From Rudaea sp. 3F27F6 (GTDB lineage: Bacteria; Pseudomonadota; Gammaproteobacteria; Xanthomonadales; Rhodanobacteraceae): a stretch of 64,000 nt of DNA. The position numbers and the translations under genes are program-made. The notes below the pieces were generated by a model. It ran no database searches, had not been told where the DNA came from, and was given only the letters and a program-made list of their open reading frames with translations. Each line of letters opens with the position of its first letter. Position 1 is the stretch's first letter. The DNA lies in the NCBI RefSeq assembly GCF_005503555.1, contig NZ_SCNG01000005.1, positions 186,001-250,000 of the forward strand, written 5' to 3'. This document shows, in pieces, positions 41,132 to 50,821 of this stretch.

Positions 41132-43866
41132 CCTTGCGGTTCCGAGATCAGCGGCAGAGTGAAGGTGAATTCGGCGCCGCCGCCGCGGTCGGCCGAGTAG
41201 TTGCGCGCGCGGATGTCGCCGCCGTGCGCTTCGACGATCGCCTTGGCGATGGTGAGGCCGAGACCGAAGCCGCTCTGCGCCGCTTCGTCGCGGCCGCGGT
41301 GGAATTTCTCGAACACCAGCGTCTCTTCGCCGGCCGGCAGGCCCGGACCGTGGTCGCGCACGCTGACGACGATTTCGTCGCGCGCCGTGCCCGCGCTCAC
41401 TTCGATAGAACTGCCGCCCGGAGTGTACTTTTGCGCATTGTCGAGCAGGTTGAACAAAAGCTGCTCGATCATCACTTCGTCGACGTGCAGCAGTGGCAGG
41501 TCGGCCGGCAGGTCTACCTTGATCTCGCGTCCGCCCTGCGCTTCGTGCAGGCGATGCAGCACAGCGCCGAGGATTTCCTCGAGCGGCACCCATTGGCGCT
41601 TCAGGCTCAGCTTGCCCGAGGTCAGCCGGGTCAGGTCGAGCAGGTTGCCGACCAGGCGGTGCAGGCGGTTGGCCTCATCGAGCACGGTACGCAGCAGCGC
41701 CTTGCGCTGCGGTGCCTCGATCGGCTGGCCGGATTCGTCGAGCAAGGTCGACGCGGCGCCGACGATGCTCGCGAGCGGCGTGCGGAAATCGTGCGAGATC
41801 GAAGAGAGCAGGGCGTTGCGCATTTTCTCCGATTCGATCTCGACGTCGGCCGCCTGCGCGGTCTCGGCGAGCTGCACGCGCTCCATCGCGACCGCGGCCT
41901 GGCTGACGAAGGATTCGATCAGTTGCATCTGTTCGGGCACGTCGAGCCGCGCCGGGTCTTTCGGCCGCAGTCCGACCACGCCGATGCAGCGCTTGAGTGC
42001 GTTGAGCGGCAGGTAAAGCGCATCGCCGTTGGCCAGTGTGTCGGTATTGCGTCCGGCTTTCTGGCGGTGATCGTAGGCCCACTGCGCGATGCCGAGATCG
42101 TTGCCGGGCACCGGGTAGCGCGCCGCGTTTGCGACCACGGCGCCGCGCGTGCAGAAGTGGCTCGGATCGAGCAGATGGCCGTCGGCGTCGGGCAGCAGTA
42201 CGGCGGCTTCGCCGTCGATGTCGGCGAGGATGTGTTTGATCACGATGCGGCCGAGGTCGTCGACGTTGCGCGCTTTGGCCAGCTCGCGGCTCAAAGCGTA
42301 GAGTTCGTTCGTGCGTCGTTCGCGCGCCCGCGCGACGGTGGCCTGACGCTTTCCGCGCGCGGCGAAGTGGCTGATGACGAAGCCGGTGGCGAGCATCACG
42401 CCGAAGGTGATCAGGTACTGCGCGTCGGAAACCGCGAACGAGTAGATCGGCGGCACGAACAGGAAATCGAACAGGCATACGCTGAGCACGGCGGCGAGCG
42501 CAGACGGCCCGCGGCCTATACGCGCGGCGACGTAGACGGTGCCGAGCAGATAGAGCATGACGAGATTGGTCAGCTCGATATGCGTGTAGAGCAGTTCGCA
42601 GATCAGCGTGATCACGGCGACGACCGCCGCGCTGCGCGCGTAGGCCGACCACGGGCTCGTACGCCGCGGCGCGCGCTGCGGCTGCGGCGCGTCTTCGTTC
42701 TTCTCGCCGGAGATCACGTAAACATCGATCACGCCGCTGAGCCGCGCGATCTCGTCGACCAGGGACGGCCGCAGCCGGTCGCGCCAGCGGCTGCGGCTCG
42801 GTTTGCCGATGATGATCTTGCTGACGTTGCGCCGGCGCGCGTAGGCGATCAGTTCGTTGGCGACCGATTCGCCCGACAGATTCGCCGTTTCCGCGCCGAG
42901 CGTCTCGGCCAGTTTCAAATTCGCCAGCACGCGGTCGCGCGCCGCGCGCGGCATGCGCGCGAGCGCCGGCGTCTCGACGTAGACCGCGATCCAGCCCGCG
43001 TGCAGCGCGGTCGCCAGCCGGCGTGCGGCGCGCACGAGGCGTTCGGACAGCGGGTCGGGACCGATGCAGACGAGCACGCGCTCGCCCGCGGCCCAGGTTT
43101 CCGCGATCGCATGATCTTCGCGATACGCGCGCAGCGCCGCATCGACGCGATCGGCCGTCGTGCGCAAAGCGAGTTCGCGCAGCGCGATCAAGTTGCCTTT
43201 GCGGAAAAACGAGGTCAGCGCCTGGCCGGTCTTCTCGGTCGCGTAGACTTTGCCTTCGCGCAGGCGCTGGATCAATTCGTCGGGCGGCAGGTCGACCAGT
43301 TCGACCTCGTCGGCCGCGTCGAACACGCGGTCGGGCACGGTCTCGCGCACCTGCACGCCGGTGATCTGCGCGACCACGTCGTTGAGGCTTTCGATGTGCT
43401 GCACGTTGACCGTGGTGTAGACGTCGATGCCGGCGCCGAGCAGTTCCTCGACGTCCATCCAGCGCTTGGGATGGCGCGCGCCGGCATGGTTGCTGTGTGC
43501 GAGTTCGTCGACGCAGACCACGCGCGGATGGCGCCGCAGTGCCGCGTCGACGTCGAACTCGGTCAGCACCACGCCGCGGTGTTCGAGCTGCTGCGGCGGC
43601 AGTACTTCGAGACCTTCGAGAAGTTTCTCGGTATCGGCGCGGCCGTGCAGTTCGACATAGCCTACGACGATGTCGACGTTTTCCGTTCTGAGCTTGCGCG
43701 CCGCTTCGAGCATCGCATAGCTCTTGCCGACGCCGGGCGCGGCGCCGAAGAAAATTTTCAGCCGGCCGCGTTGCGCGCGGGCTTCTTCGCGGCGCATGCG
43801 CGCGAGCAGTTCGTCGGGGTCCAGCCGCTGGTTTTGCGTGCGGCGTTCGGGCAGGTTTGCAGCCAT
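41128..43866 (-). CDS. kdpD: KdpD sensor kinase
   Basis: A 912-residue protein from the ATG at 43866. Order: KdpD N-terminal domain with Walker A (FGAAPGVGKSYAML) and VVCVDELAHSNHAG; a universal-stress-like domain; four transmembrane helices near residues 400-490; a GAF domain; a HisKA with SSISHDFRTPLASIVG; and the ATPase domain with NLLDNAQKYTPGG and GLGLTIAKAIVEAHGG. It detects low potassium or ionic stress. A start at 43914 is possible but lacks support. The sensor and regulator are separated by about 6 kb from the operon they control. Confidence 0.95.
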   Translation of the reverse strand: MAANLPERRTQNQRLDPDELLARMRREEARAQRGRLKIFFGAAPGVGKSYAMLEAARKLRTENVDIVVGYVELHGRADTEKLLEGLEVLPPQQLEHRGVVLTEFDVDAALRRHPRVVCVDELAHSNHAGARHPKRWMDVEELLGAGIDVYTTVNVQHIESLNDVVAQITGVQVRETVPDRVFDAADEVELVDLPPDELIQRLREGKVYATEKTGQALTSFFRKGNLIALRELALRTTADRVDAALRAYREDHAIAETWAAGERVLVCIGPDPLSERLVRAARRLATALHAGWIAVYVETPALARMPRAARDRVLANLKLAETLGAETANLSGESVANELIAYARRRNVSKIIIGKPSRSRWRDRLRPSLVDEIARLSGVIDVYVISGEKNEDAPQPQRAPRRTSPWSAYARSAAVVAVITLICELLYTHIELTNLVMLYLLGTVYVAARIGRGPSALAAVLSVCLFDFLFVPPIYSFAVSDAQYLITFGVMLATGFVISHFAARGKRQATVARARERRTNELYALSRELAKARNVDDLGRIVIKHILADIDGEAAVLLPDADGHLLDPSHFCTRGAVVANAARYPVPGNDLGIAQWAYDHRQKAGRNTDTLANGDALYLPLNALKRCIGVVGLRPKDPARLDVPEQMQLIESFVSQAAVAMERVQLAETAQAADVEIESEKMRNALLSSISHDFRTPLASIVGAASTLLDESGQPIEAPQRKALLRTVLDEANRLHRLVGNLLDLTRLTSGKLSLKRQWVPLEEILGAVLHRLHEAQGGREIKVDLPADLPLLHVDEVMIEQLLFNLLDNAQKYTPGGSSIEVSAGTARDEIVVSVRDHGPGLPAGEETLVFEKFHRGRDEAAQSGFGLGLTIAKAIVEAHGGDIRARNYSADRGGGAEFTFTLPLISEPQG

Positions 43867-44000
43867 GCGGCATTGTCGCACACGCACGGCAGGCGATTCG
43901 GTCGTGCGCGGCATGCGGATGCCCGTTGCTGCGGTTTGCGGTAGGCTCGCGCGGAATTTGGGACAATCGCGCCATCGTCGAATTTGGATCGAGATTCAAT

Positions 44001-44996
44001 ATGCGGGGAGCCATACTCGTCACCGGCGGCGCGGGCTATATCGGCAGTCACGTTGCGCTGCAGCTCGCCGAGGCCGGCGAGAAAGTCGTCGTCCTCGACG
44101 ATCTGAGCACAGGATTCGCCGCCGCCGTGCTCGGCGCGGAACTCGTGGTCGGCGACGTCGGCGATGCTGCGCTCGTCGCGCGCACCCTCTCCGCGCACGG
44201 CATCGACACGGTCATGCACTTCGCCGCGCGCACCGTCGTGCCCGAATCGGTTGCCGATCCGCTGCGCTATTACGCCAACAACACCTGCGCGACGCGCAGC
44301 CTGCTCGCCGCGTGCCAGGCGCATGGCATTGCGCACTTCGTCTTTTCGTCGACGGCCGCCGTATACGGCATGCCGGCCAGCGGGGTTGCGAGCGAGGAAA
44401 CGCCGACCGCGCCGATCAATCCTTACGGCGCCTCCAAGCTTATGAGCGAATGGATGCTGCGCGACCTCGCCGCGGCCGGCGGCCCGCGCTATGTCGCGCT
44501 GCGTTATTTCAACGTTTCCGGTGCCGACCTGCACGGACGCATCGGCCAGTCGACGCGCAATGCCACGCTATTGATGAAGGTCGCCTGTGAGGCCGCGGTC
44601 GGCAAGCGCCCGCACGTATCGATTTTCGGCACCGATCTCGCCACCCCCGACGGCACCGGGGTGCGCGACTACATCCACGTACACGATCTCGCCCTCGCGC
44701 ATGTGCAAGCCCTGCGCTATTTGCGCGACGGCGGCGCTTCGACCACGTTGAACTGCGGTTACGGCCACGGCTATTCGGTGCGCGAAGTGATCGGCGCAGT
44801 CGAGCGTGCGGCCGGCTCGGCACTCGAGGTCAGGGAGCTGCCGCCGCGGGCGGGCGATCCGCCATCCCTGATCGCCGACGCCGGCAGAATCCGCCGCGTG
44901 CTCGACTGGCAGCCGCGCTGCGACGATCTCGATCTGATCGCGAGCACCGCGCTGGCCTGGGAGCGCAAATGCGCTGCCGCCGAGAAAGCGGACTGA
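44001..44996 (+). CDS. galE: UDP-glucose 4-epimerase
   Basis: A 331-residue extended SDR. The NAD loop GGAGYIGS is at residues 9-16, the catalytic Tyr142/Lys146 pair lies in INPYGASKLMSEW, and the Ser/Thr of SSTAAVYG is upstream. The conserved ALRYFNVSGAD and GTGVRDYIHVHDLA segments are intact. It interconverts UDP-glucose and UDP-galactose for cell-surface glycans. Divergent from kdpD; convergent with the glycosyltransferase, 34 bases from its end. Confidence 0.95.
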   Translation: MRGAILVTGGAGYIGSHVALQLAEAGEKVVVLDDLSTGFAAAVLGAELVVGDVGDAALVARTLSAHGIDTVMHFAARTVVPESVADPLRYYANNTCATRSLLAACQAHGIAHFVFSSTAAVYGMPASGVASEETPTAPINPYGASKLMSEWMLRDLAAAGGPRYVALRYFNVSGADLHGRIGQSTRNATLLMKVACEAAVGKRPHVSIFGTDLATPDGTGVRDYIHVHDLALAHVQALRYLRDGGASTTLNCGYGHGYSVREVIGAVERAAGSALEVRELPPRAGDPPSLIADAGRIRRVLDWQPRCDDLDLIASTALAWERKCAAAEKAD

Positions 44997-45030
44997 AGAT
45001 TTTGCCGAACCGCGCCGACGCGAATGCCGC

Positions 45031-46119
45031 TCAGTTCTTTGCCAGCGCGAACGCGAGGTTGCGCGTTACGCGGTCTTGCTCACTTCGCGGCAGACGGGGA
45101 TCGGCGAGCAGTTCGCGGCAGAGGCGCGCGCTTTCTTCGCGATCGTTGCACCAGTACAGCGCGATCGACAACTCGTCGCGCGCACGCCAGTCGTAGATGC
45201 TCTGGTCCATGAACAGGCGATCTTCGGGCTGGACGATCGCGGCGGCGATGCGCGCGAAGTCGCGCGCGAGCACGTAGCGCTGACGCAGGCGCCAGTAGCG
45301 CGCGAGTTCGCAAGGCGCTTCGGCGCGCGTCGGGCGGAAATCGTAAGCATCGAGATAGGCCTCGACGATGTCGGCGTGCTTCGCTCCGTTGCGCTCCTTG
45401 AGCAGGGCGAACTGCAGTTTTGCGACGTAAGTCTCTTCGTCCCAGCCCGGCATCGCTGCGCGCTTGGCATAGGCTGCGATCGATTTGTCGATCATGCCGC
45501 CGTCGCGATAGCTCTGGGCGAGATAGAACTGGTAGCGCGCGTTGCCCGGATCGGCAGCCAGCGCTTTTTCCAGAATGCGCGCGTCCTCGACGTACTTGCG
45601 TCCGCTCGTGCGCCGCGCGCCGTCGTCGCCGATGCGATAGAACGCGTTCTTCAAGGTGGCGCGGGTGAAAGTCTGAGCGCAGTCGATGTATTCGTGGGTG
45701 ACGCCGGTATAGAAAAAACCTTTGTCGAGCCGGACCAGATGCGGCTGGCTGTAGGTCAACGCGCCGAACTGAATGACCATGTCGTAGCAGTCGGCGCTCA
45801 GCTCGCCGAAGTCCGAGGCGACGATGGTGTCGTCGGCGTCGATGACCAGGGCGTAGTCACCGTGCTTGCGCGCGAGGTCGAGCGCCTCGTTGCGATTGGT
45901 GGAGAAATCGACCCAGGGTCGTTCGATCAGCTCACCGGGCAGATCGGCCAGCGTGCGGCGGATGATGTCCTGGGTGCCGTCGGTCGATCCGGTATCGGAG
46001 ATCGCCCAGGCGTGGATATGCGGCCGGACCGAGCGCAGGCAGCGCTCGATCACGGCGGCTTCGTTCTTTACGATCATCGAGAGGCAGATTCGCATCTGCG
46101 GATTGTGCACGATTGCCAC
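45031..46119 (-). CDS. GT2-type glycosyltransferase with TPR-like tail
   Basis: A 362-residue protein from the GTG at 46119, with GGAG upstream. The N-terminus ICLSMIVKNEAAVIERCLRSV and the sugar-nucleotide-binding ISDTGSTDGTQDIIRRT, then ALVIDADD (the DxD motif), belong to the GT2 family. The C-terminal half (ILEKALAADPGNARYQFYLAQSYRDGG) looks like helical repeats of the TPR type. Substrate unknown; it lies beside galE and the collagen-like gene. Confidence 0.85.
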   Translation of the reverse strand: MAIVHNPQMRICLSMIVKNEAAVIERCLRSVRPHIHAWAISDTGSTDGTQDIIRRTLADLPGELIERPWVDFSTNRNEALDLARKHGDYALVIDADDTIVASDFGELSADCYDMVIQFGALTYSQPHLVRLDKGFFYTGVTHEYIDCAQTFTRATLKNAFYRIGDDGARRTSGRKYVEDARILEKALAADPGNARYQFYLAQSYRDGGMIDKSIAAYAKRAAMPGWDEETYVAKLQFALLKERNGAKHADIVEAYLDAYDFRPTRAEAPCELARYWRLRQRYVLARDFARIAAAIVQPEDRLFMDQSIYDWRARDELSIALYWCNDREESARLCRELLADPRLPRSEQDRVTRNLAFALAKN

Positions 46120-46177
46120 GGTTCTCCGAAAAGGGTTTCGTTGGAACGATCGGGCGCGCGCGGCGCCCGCGTTTCGC

Positions 46178-47881
46178 TCAGAGCTGATTGATTGCGTACC
46201 ACCACTGGCAAGTACCGGTGCTTCCGGCCGGATAGAAGCCGGCGAACGCGACGGTCGGCGGCGCCGTCGTCGGCGTGGTCGGAATCAGCACCGAGGTTCC
46301 GCTGCCGCCTGCCGCCGCCCGGACTATTTGCGCACCGCCCTGCGAAGCGAAGGTCGTTCCCGAGTTCGGCACGAAGAAAATGATGCGCTTGCCCATGACG
46401 CAGGTGGGCAAGGTGACCGTGAGGCCGGCCGTGCCGACGCCGAAGTAGGAGTGAGTGTCCGTATCGGCGATCGTCGTGCTGGAATTGATCTCGTTGGTGC
46501 TGGCGGAAAGGACGTTGCTCGACGCGGCGGTCGGAACCGCGAACGCGCCGTTGGCCTTGAGGAACGCCGTGGCGCCCGCGCCCGAATTGCTGCCGAGCCG
46601 CGCGGTCGGAATGGTTCCCGTGTTCGCATTGCCGAGCGCGGTGACGACGCGGTTGCCCGTGGCCTGCGCGGTGCCGAGCGTCGTCACCGCCGCCGAACTC
46701 AGGGTGACGTCGCCGGTGACGGTCGCCGGGGTCTGCGGCGAAAAAGGAGTGGTGCCGGTCACGTAAATTTGTCCTGCGGCCGTGCCGTTGGCGAAGCCGG
46801 CACCGGTCGCGCCCGTCGCGCCGGCAGCACCGACGGCGCCGGTCGGTCCGGTGGCACCTGCCGGTCCGGCCGGCCCTGTGGGGCCCGTCGCTCCTATCGG
46901 ACCGGTGATGCCAGTCGCACCCGTTGCACCTGCACCCGTTGCTCCCGTCGCACCGGCGACGCCGGTCGCGCCGGTAGCACCGCTTGCGCCTACGGCACCG
47001 GTCGGACCTGTTGCGCCGGTCAAGCCGGCGCCGGTCGCACCGGTTGCGCCCTGTGCCGAAAGCACCGACCAGACGGTGGGGGCGGAACCAGGGGCGACGT
47101 TGAGGTTGCTGTTGACTGCGACGTAGCTCGATCCGTTGTAGGACACGACCGAGTTGACTGCATAGCTCGTCGCGTTGTCCCAGGTACCTAGATAGGTCAG
47201 GCCCGCGCTGCCCGTCGCGCCCGTGGCACCGGTAGAACCGGTCGCGCCCTGGATCCCTTGAACGCCCTGCTGCCCCTGCGGGCCGGTGGGGCCTATGGAT
47301 CCGATCGGGCCGGTTGCTCCCGCGGCGCCGACGGCGCCCGTCGCGCCGGTGGGACCGACGCTGCCGGTTCCTCCGGGTCCGGTCGGGCCAACGGGTCCGA
47401 TCGGGCCTGTTGCGCCGGCGGTGCCGACGGCACCCGTCGGGCCGGTCGGGCCAATGCTGCCGGTTCCTCCGGGCCCGGTCGGGCCCGTTGCGCCGACGGC
47501 ACCGGTCGCTCCGGTTACGCCTGCGCCGGTCGCGCCGGTAACGCCCGTTGGGCCGGTCGGTCCGGTGACGCCCATCGGCCCGGTTGGTCCGGCCGGACCG
47601 TTGCCCGTTCCGGTACCCGGCACGCAGGGGCCGAGCGTGCCGGTGGCCGTGTTGAAGCAGACCAGGGCGCCTTGCTGGGTGGAAGCGCCGAGGCCGGGCA
47701 GGATCAGGTTGCCGCTTGCGTCGACGCGAAGGCGGATCGCGTTGCCGCTGCTGTCCTTGACGACGAAACCGCCGCCGCTCGGCGGCGTGACAGTGACGTC
47801 CTGGGCGGATGCGCAAGTGAAAGGCAAGGTCGCGGCGATGGCGACGCTGAGCAGCGACTGGCGCAGAGAAAGTGTGTTCAT
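46178..47881 (-). CDS. Exported collagen-like protein
   Basis: A 567-residue protein. Residues 1-26 are a signal peptide ([26 protein letters not shown]). From about 95 to 210, and again from about 270 to 355, the sequence is a run of GxTGPTG-type triplets (e.g. [16 protein letters not shown]), the sign of a bacterial collagen triple helix. A short domain ([29 protein letters not shown]) separates the two tracts, and the C-terminal ~200 residues form a beta-rich head ending [10 protein letters not shown]. Triplets give a surface stalk; the head may trimerise. Confidence 0.9.
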   Translation of the reverse strand: MNTLSLRQSLLSVAIAATLPFTCASAQDVTVTPPSGGGFVVKDSSGNAIRLRVDASGNLILPGLGASTQQGALVCFNTATGTLGPCVPGTGTGNGPAGPTGPMGVTGPTGPTGVTGATGAGVTGATGAVGATGPTGPGGTGSIGPTGPTGAVGTAGATGPIGPVGPTGPGGTGSVGPTGATGAVGAAGATGPIGSIGPTGPQGQQGVQGIQGATGSTGATGATGSAGLTYLGTWDNATSYAVNSVVSYNGSSYVAVNSNLNVAPGSAPTVWSVLSAQGATGATGAGLTGATGPTGAVGASGATGATGVAGATGATGAGATGATGITGPIGATGPTGPAGPAGATGPTGAVGAAGATGATGAGFANGTAAGQIYVTGTTPFSPQTPATVTGDVTLSSAAVTTLGTAQATGNRVVTALGNANTGTIPTARLGSNSGAGATAFLKANGAFAVPTAASSNVLSASTNEINSSTTIADTDTHSYFGVGTAGLTVTLPTCVMGKRIIFFVPNSGTTFASQGGAQIVRAAAGGSGTSVLIPTTPTTAPPTVAFAGFYPAGSTGTCQWWYAINQL

Positions 47882-48109
47882 GGACGGTCTCGATCGATAT
47901 CCGGCGGAGAAGGATGTACGGGCAAACCGGGGTGTCGGCGCTATACGAAATTGCCGTTGACGATTACCAAACCAAATCGCCGCCTGCGGGCGGTTTCACT
48001 GCGATATCGCCGGCAGTCTCGATGCCGGCGACGGAAAATTCAGCGGTGAAAGGCGCAAGGCGGAATTGCGCAGGGTGACGCTCCTGTCGAAACCGCCTTG
48101 AGCGTCGTT

Positions 48110-48856
48110 CTAGGCTTTCAGGCCGGGCCGGCGCGCGAGGCCGGCACCGGCGAGCATCGCCAGTCCGAACAAGAGCATGCCGAGCGGCGACAGCGCGTTT
48201 GCGGGTATGGCGGTGTTGTTGATCACCGCAGCGAACCATCCGGTGGCATTGCCGCTGCCGCCTTCGTTGGTCTGATTCGGCGCGAGCTGCTGGCCGACCG
48301 CGTGCACGTCGGAAACACCGACGTGAGTAATACTTTGCGAACCGCCCGAGAGTAGGTTGATGTTCGCGGCTTGTCCGGCGGCCGTGCTGCGGAACTGGAT
48401 CGGCAAGCCGGCGACGCCGCCGATGGTCAGCAGGCCGGCGATCGTCTGCGTGGTGCCCGCCGCGAAGAGATAGCTCTTGCCCGTCGCGCTGAGGAAGCTC
48501 ACGTTGGCGAAGCCCGTATTGCCGAGGATTTGCGACGAAGCCACGCCATCGACGAAGTTGACCGAACTACTGCCGGCGAGGAAATTGCCGGAGTTCGACC
48601 AGTCGCCTTTCACGGTGATCTGTCCGCTGCCGGCATCGAGTGTGCCGCCCGCGCCGATGATCAGGTTGGCTACGTTGGCCAGACTGCCGCCGGCCAGCGA
48701 GAGCAGTCCGCTGATCTGCAGGCTGGAACCGGAAAGATTGAGGCTGCCGCCGCCTAGGGCGAGCGAGCCGCCTGCCGGCACGACGACTTGAGCCGACGCC
48801 GTCGACGCGGCGCACAGCAAAACGAACACCAACAAAGCTTGGCGAATTTTTTCCAC
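48110..48856 (-). CDS. Exported protein with IPTL-CTERM-like sorting signal
   Basis: A 248-residue protein from the GTG at 48856, which follows a GGGGGA site. Signal segment VEKIRQALLVFVLLCAASTASA. The mature part is Gly/Ser/Leu rich with parallel-beta-helix-like repeats (LALGGGSLNLSGSSLQISGLLSLAGGSL). The last 33 residues (IPANALSPLGMLLFGLAMLAGAGLARR and a tail) match the IPTL-CTERM plan: a short Pro motif, a transmembrane helix, and an arginine cluster. This signal directs surface sorting. An earlier ATG start is not used as it has no leader. Confidence 0.75.
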   Translation of the reverse strand: MEKIRQALLVFVLLCAASTASAQVVVPAGGSLALGGGSLNLSGSSLQISGLLSLAGGSLANVANLIIGAGGTLDAGSGQITVKGDWSNSGNFLAGSSSVNFVDGVASSQILGNTGFANVSFLSATGKSYLFAAGTTQTIAGLLTIGGVAGLPIQFRSTAAGQAANINLLSGGSQSITHVGVSDVHAVGQQLAPNQTNEGGSGNATGWFAAVINNTAIPANALSPLGMLLFGLAMLAGAGLARRPGLKA

Positions 48857-49210
48857 GAGCGAGTCCCCCTGAGACAGGCGCCGATGATACGTCGGCGCAG
48901 GGCTTTTGGAGTGTCGACTGCGCCACATTTTAGGATGTGTAAGCACCGCGCTCAGCCCTTGCCGTCGAGCAGCGGGTTCAGGCGCAGCGCACTGCCCCGC
49001 GGTTTGCCGGGCACGTCGGGCTGGCGGGACGCGAGCCGCGCTGGTGTGGCCGGGCTCGGCGCTTCCGCAACGCGATACACGCGTTTGTCCGCGCGCTCCG
49101 TCGGTCGCCCGCATCGCCCCGGAGGCTGCGCTGCGGGCAGAATTTCAAGCTGGCCTCGAATCTCTCACTTGGACGAAAGCATCGAGGGGTCTTGGCACCC
49201 CTCTGCCGAG

Positions 49211-49558
49211 CTATCGCGGCCGAATAACCCAATCCGATTCTTGAACCGTGCCATTGAGCAGTTGCGCTGCGGCGCATTTTTCCGAAGTGGCGGCGGTGAT
49301 CCGGATCGTCCCGACTTCTTCCGGGCGAATCATCGTTTCTCCCTTGGGATGTGTGCCGACCGTGTTGCGCTCAAGGGAAAAAGCATCGCCGACCAGCAAC
49401 CTTGCGTTTTCGTGGAAACAGACGTGAATGACATCGTTTTGCCTGTCTCGAACGCGGCCAAATTTTTCTTCGTCCGCATGTGAAATGGAAAAAAGCGATA
49501 GGGACGTCACTGTCGAAATCGTTAATTTGAGAAATGCGTTTTTGATATTGGGTTTCAT
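49211..49558 (-). CDS. Small exported protein
   Basis: A 115-residue protein with a signal peptide (NAFLKLTISTVTSLSLFSISHA). The mature part is strand-rich (NDVIHVCFHENARLLVGDAFSLERNTVG, then VGTIRITAATSEKCAAAQLLNG) with two cysteines that could pair. Unknown family. Its coding region is lower in GC than its neighbours. Confidence 0.55.
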   Translation of the reverse strand: MKPNIKNAFLKLTISTVTSLSLFSISHADEEKFGRVRDRQNDVIHVCFHENARLLVGDAFSLERNTVGTHPKGETMIRPEEVGTIRITAATSEKCAAAQLLNGTVQESDWVIRPR

Positions 49559-49923
49559 GAAGGTAAGAGATTTTTTGAGGCGATTATTTTATTTCTTTGC
49601 TTATAAAATTTGTACGCAAAATTTGGGGTATGGGATAAATTTTGAGTAAAGAAAAGAAATAAGACGCCCGCTCGGGGCGGACGTTCACGTCTGGACGCTA
49701 CGCGTCATTCGCGAGAGCTGCCTGATCAGGCTTGTGGCCAAATTCTTTGGCGCAGCCCGATCGTCGCAATATCGGTGTTCGAGCTGCCGCTGAGTGCGGC
49801 CTCGTAAAAAGAGTGGTAGCTGCGACTCTCAGATGCCTCTCGCCCGTGGCGAACGGCAGTGTTGCCAAGCCACGTCAAAATGGACGCTGCGTGCTCTCGG
49901 TACTGGTCAAGGTTCGTGCGGGC
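49559..49923. other. Intergenic region with possible gene remnant
   Basis: The first part (49560-49650) is AT-rich. A hairpin at 49665-49679 with a T-rich - strand tail may end the kdp transcript. A 63-codon open stretch on the - strand (49726-49917) encodes YREHAASILTWLGNTAVRHGREA and similar residues but has no good start; it may be a remnant. Confidence 0.35.
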
Positions 49924-50211
49924 TCATACATGCGGATGCAGATTCTGCGGTGGATTCGAGGCGAGCAGGGCGCGCGCGTCGATACGTCGTTGAATCAAAC
50001 GCCGCCACCCACGGCAACCGGCAACGATGCTGAGCGCACCGGCCGCGAGACCGAGCGGCCACGCGCCGAGTGCGAATTCGATGACGGTGCCGACGGCGCA
50101 CACGACGAGAGCGACGAGCGCCCAACGCAGAGAACCGTTGTCGAAAGCGCAACTGGCAAAAGCGGCGATGACAGCGAGGGTGCCGAGGACTTGCAAGGCA
50201 TGCATTGCCAC
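49924..50211 (-). CDS. Small membrane protein after kdpC
   Basis: A 95-residue protein (93 if the ATG at 50205 is used), starting 8 bases after the kdpC stop. Three hydrophobic segments (LQVLGTLAVIAAFASCAF; LRWALVALVVCAVGTVIEFALG; WPLGLAAGALSIVAG) and a basic C-terminus. It probably belongs to the kdp operon by position and strand. Unknown family. Confidence 0.5.
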   Translation of the reverse strand: MAMHALQVLGTLAVIAAFASCAFDNGSLRWALVALVVCAVGTVIEFALGAWPLGLAAGALSIVAGCRGWRRLIQRRIDARALLASNPPQNLHPHV

Positions 50212-50218
50212 GCTCCTG

Positions 50219-50791
50219 TCACAGCTTGCCGTCGAGTAGCAGATTCAGGCGCAGTACGTTGACGCGTGGCTCGCCGAGGATGCCCAACTGCCGGCCTTCC
50301 GTGGCTTGGGCAATCAACTTGGCGACATCGGCTTCGGTACGCCCGCGCACGCGGGCCACGCGCGCTAGCTGATACTGGGCCGCGGCCGGCGAGATTTCCG
50401 GATCGAGGCCCGAGCCCGATGCGGCGGCCAGATCGACCGGCACCGGCGCGGTGTTGCCGGGATCGGCCGCATGCAGCGCATCGATGCGCTGCTTGGCCGC
50501 GTCAGTCAACGCCGAGTTGGTCGGCCCAAGATTCGAACCGGTCGAAGACGCCGAATTGTTCGCAAACGGCGTCGTTGCCGAAGGCCGGCCCCAGAAATAC
50601 TTCGGATCGTTGAACGATTGGCCGATCAGGCTCGACCCGAGCGCCTTGCCGTCGCGCATGATCAGGCTGCCGTTGGCGGCATTGCCGAACAATACCTGTG
50701 CGATGCCGGTGACGATCAGCGGATAGAGCACGCCGGTGACGAGAGTGAGGACGAGCAGCAGGGTCAGAGCGGGGCGGAATAGCGTTTTCAT
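50219..50791 (-). CDS. kdpC: KdpC potassium-transport ATPase subunit
   Basis: A 190-residue subunit with one N-terminal membrane helix ([20 protein letters not shown]), the conserved [33 protein letters not shown] and the C-terminal [17 protein letters not shown]. It acts as the catalytic chaperone of KdpB. It lies downstream of the porin gene rather than directly after kdpB. Start at 50791 (MKTLF). Confidence 0.95.
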   Translation of the reverse strand: MKTLFRPALTLLLVLTLVTGVLYPLIVTGIAQVLFGNAANGSLIMRDGKALGSSLIGQSFNDPKYFWGRPSATTPFANNSASSTGSNLGPTNSALTDAAKQRIDALHAADPGNTAPVPVDLAAASGSGLDPEISPAAAQYQLARVARVRGRTEADVAKLIAQATEGRQLGILGEPRVNVLRLNLLLDGKL

Positions 50792-50821
50792 GAGAGCACC
50801 GTAGGACATTGGCCTTACAAA

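Noticed and set aside
41044..44023. Very long open frames on both strands over kdpD
   Set aside because: Antisense and out-of-frame shadows of kdpD; the products have biased composition, while the kdpD frame has all kinase motifs.
46790..47620. CRISPR-like tandem repeat
   Set aside because: The regular repetition is the GxTGPTG coding of the collagen triplets, not spaced direct repeats.
49732..50262. A 176-codon + strand open frame
   Set aside because: Mostly antisense to the small membrane gene and the kdpC end, no ribosome-binding site, biased composition.
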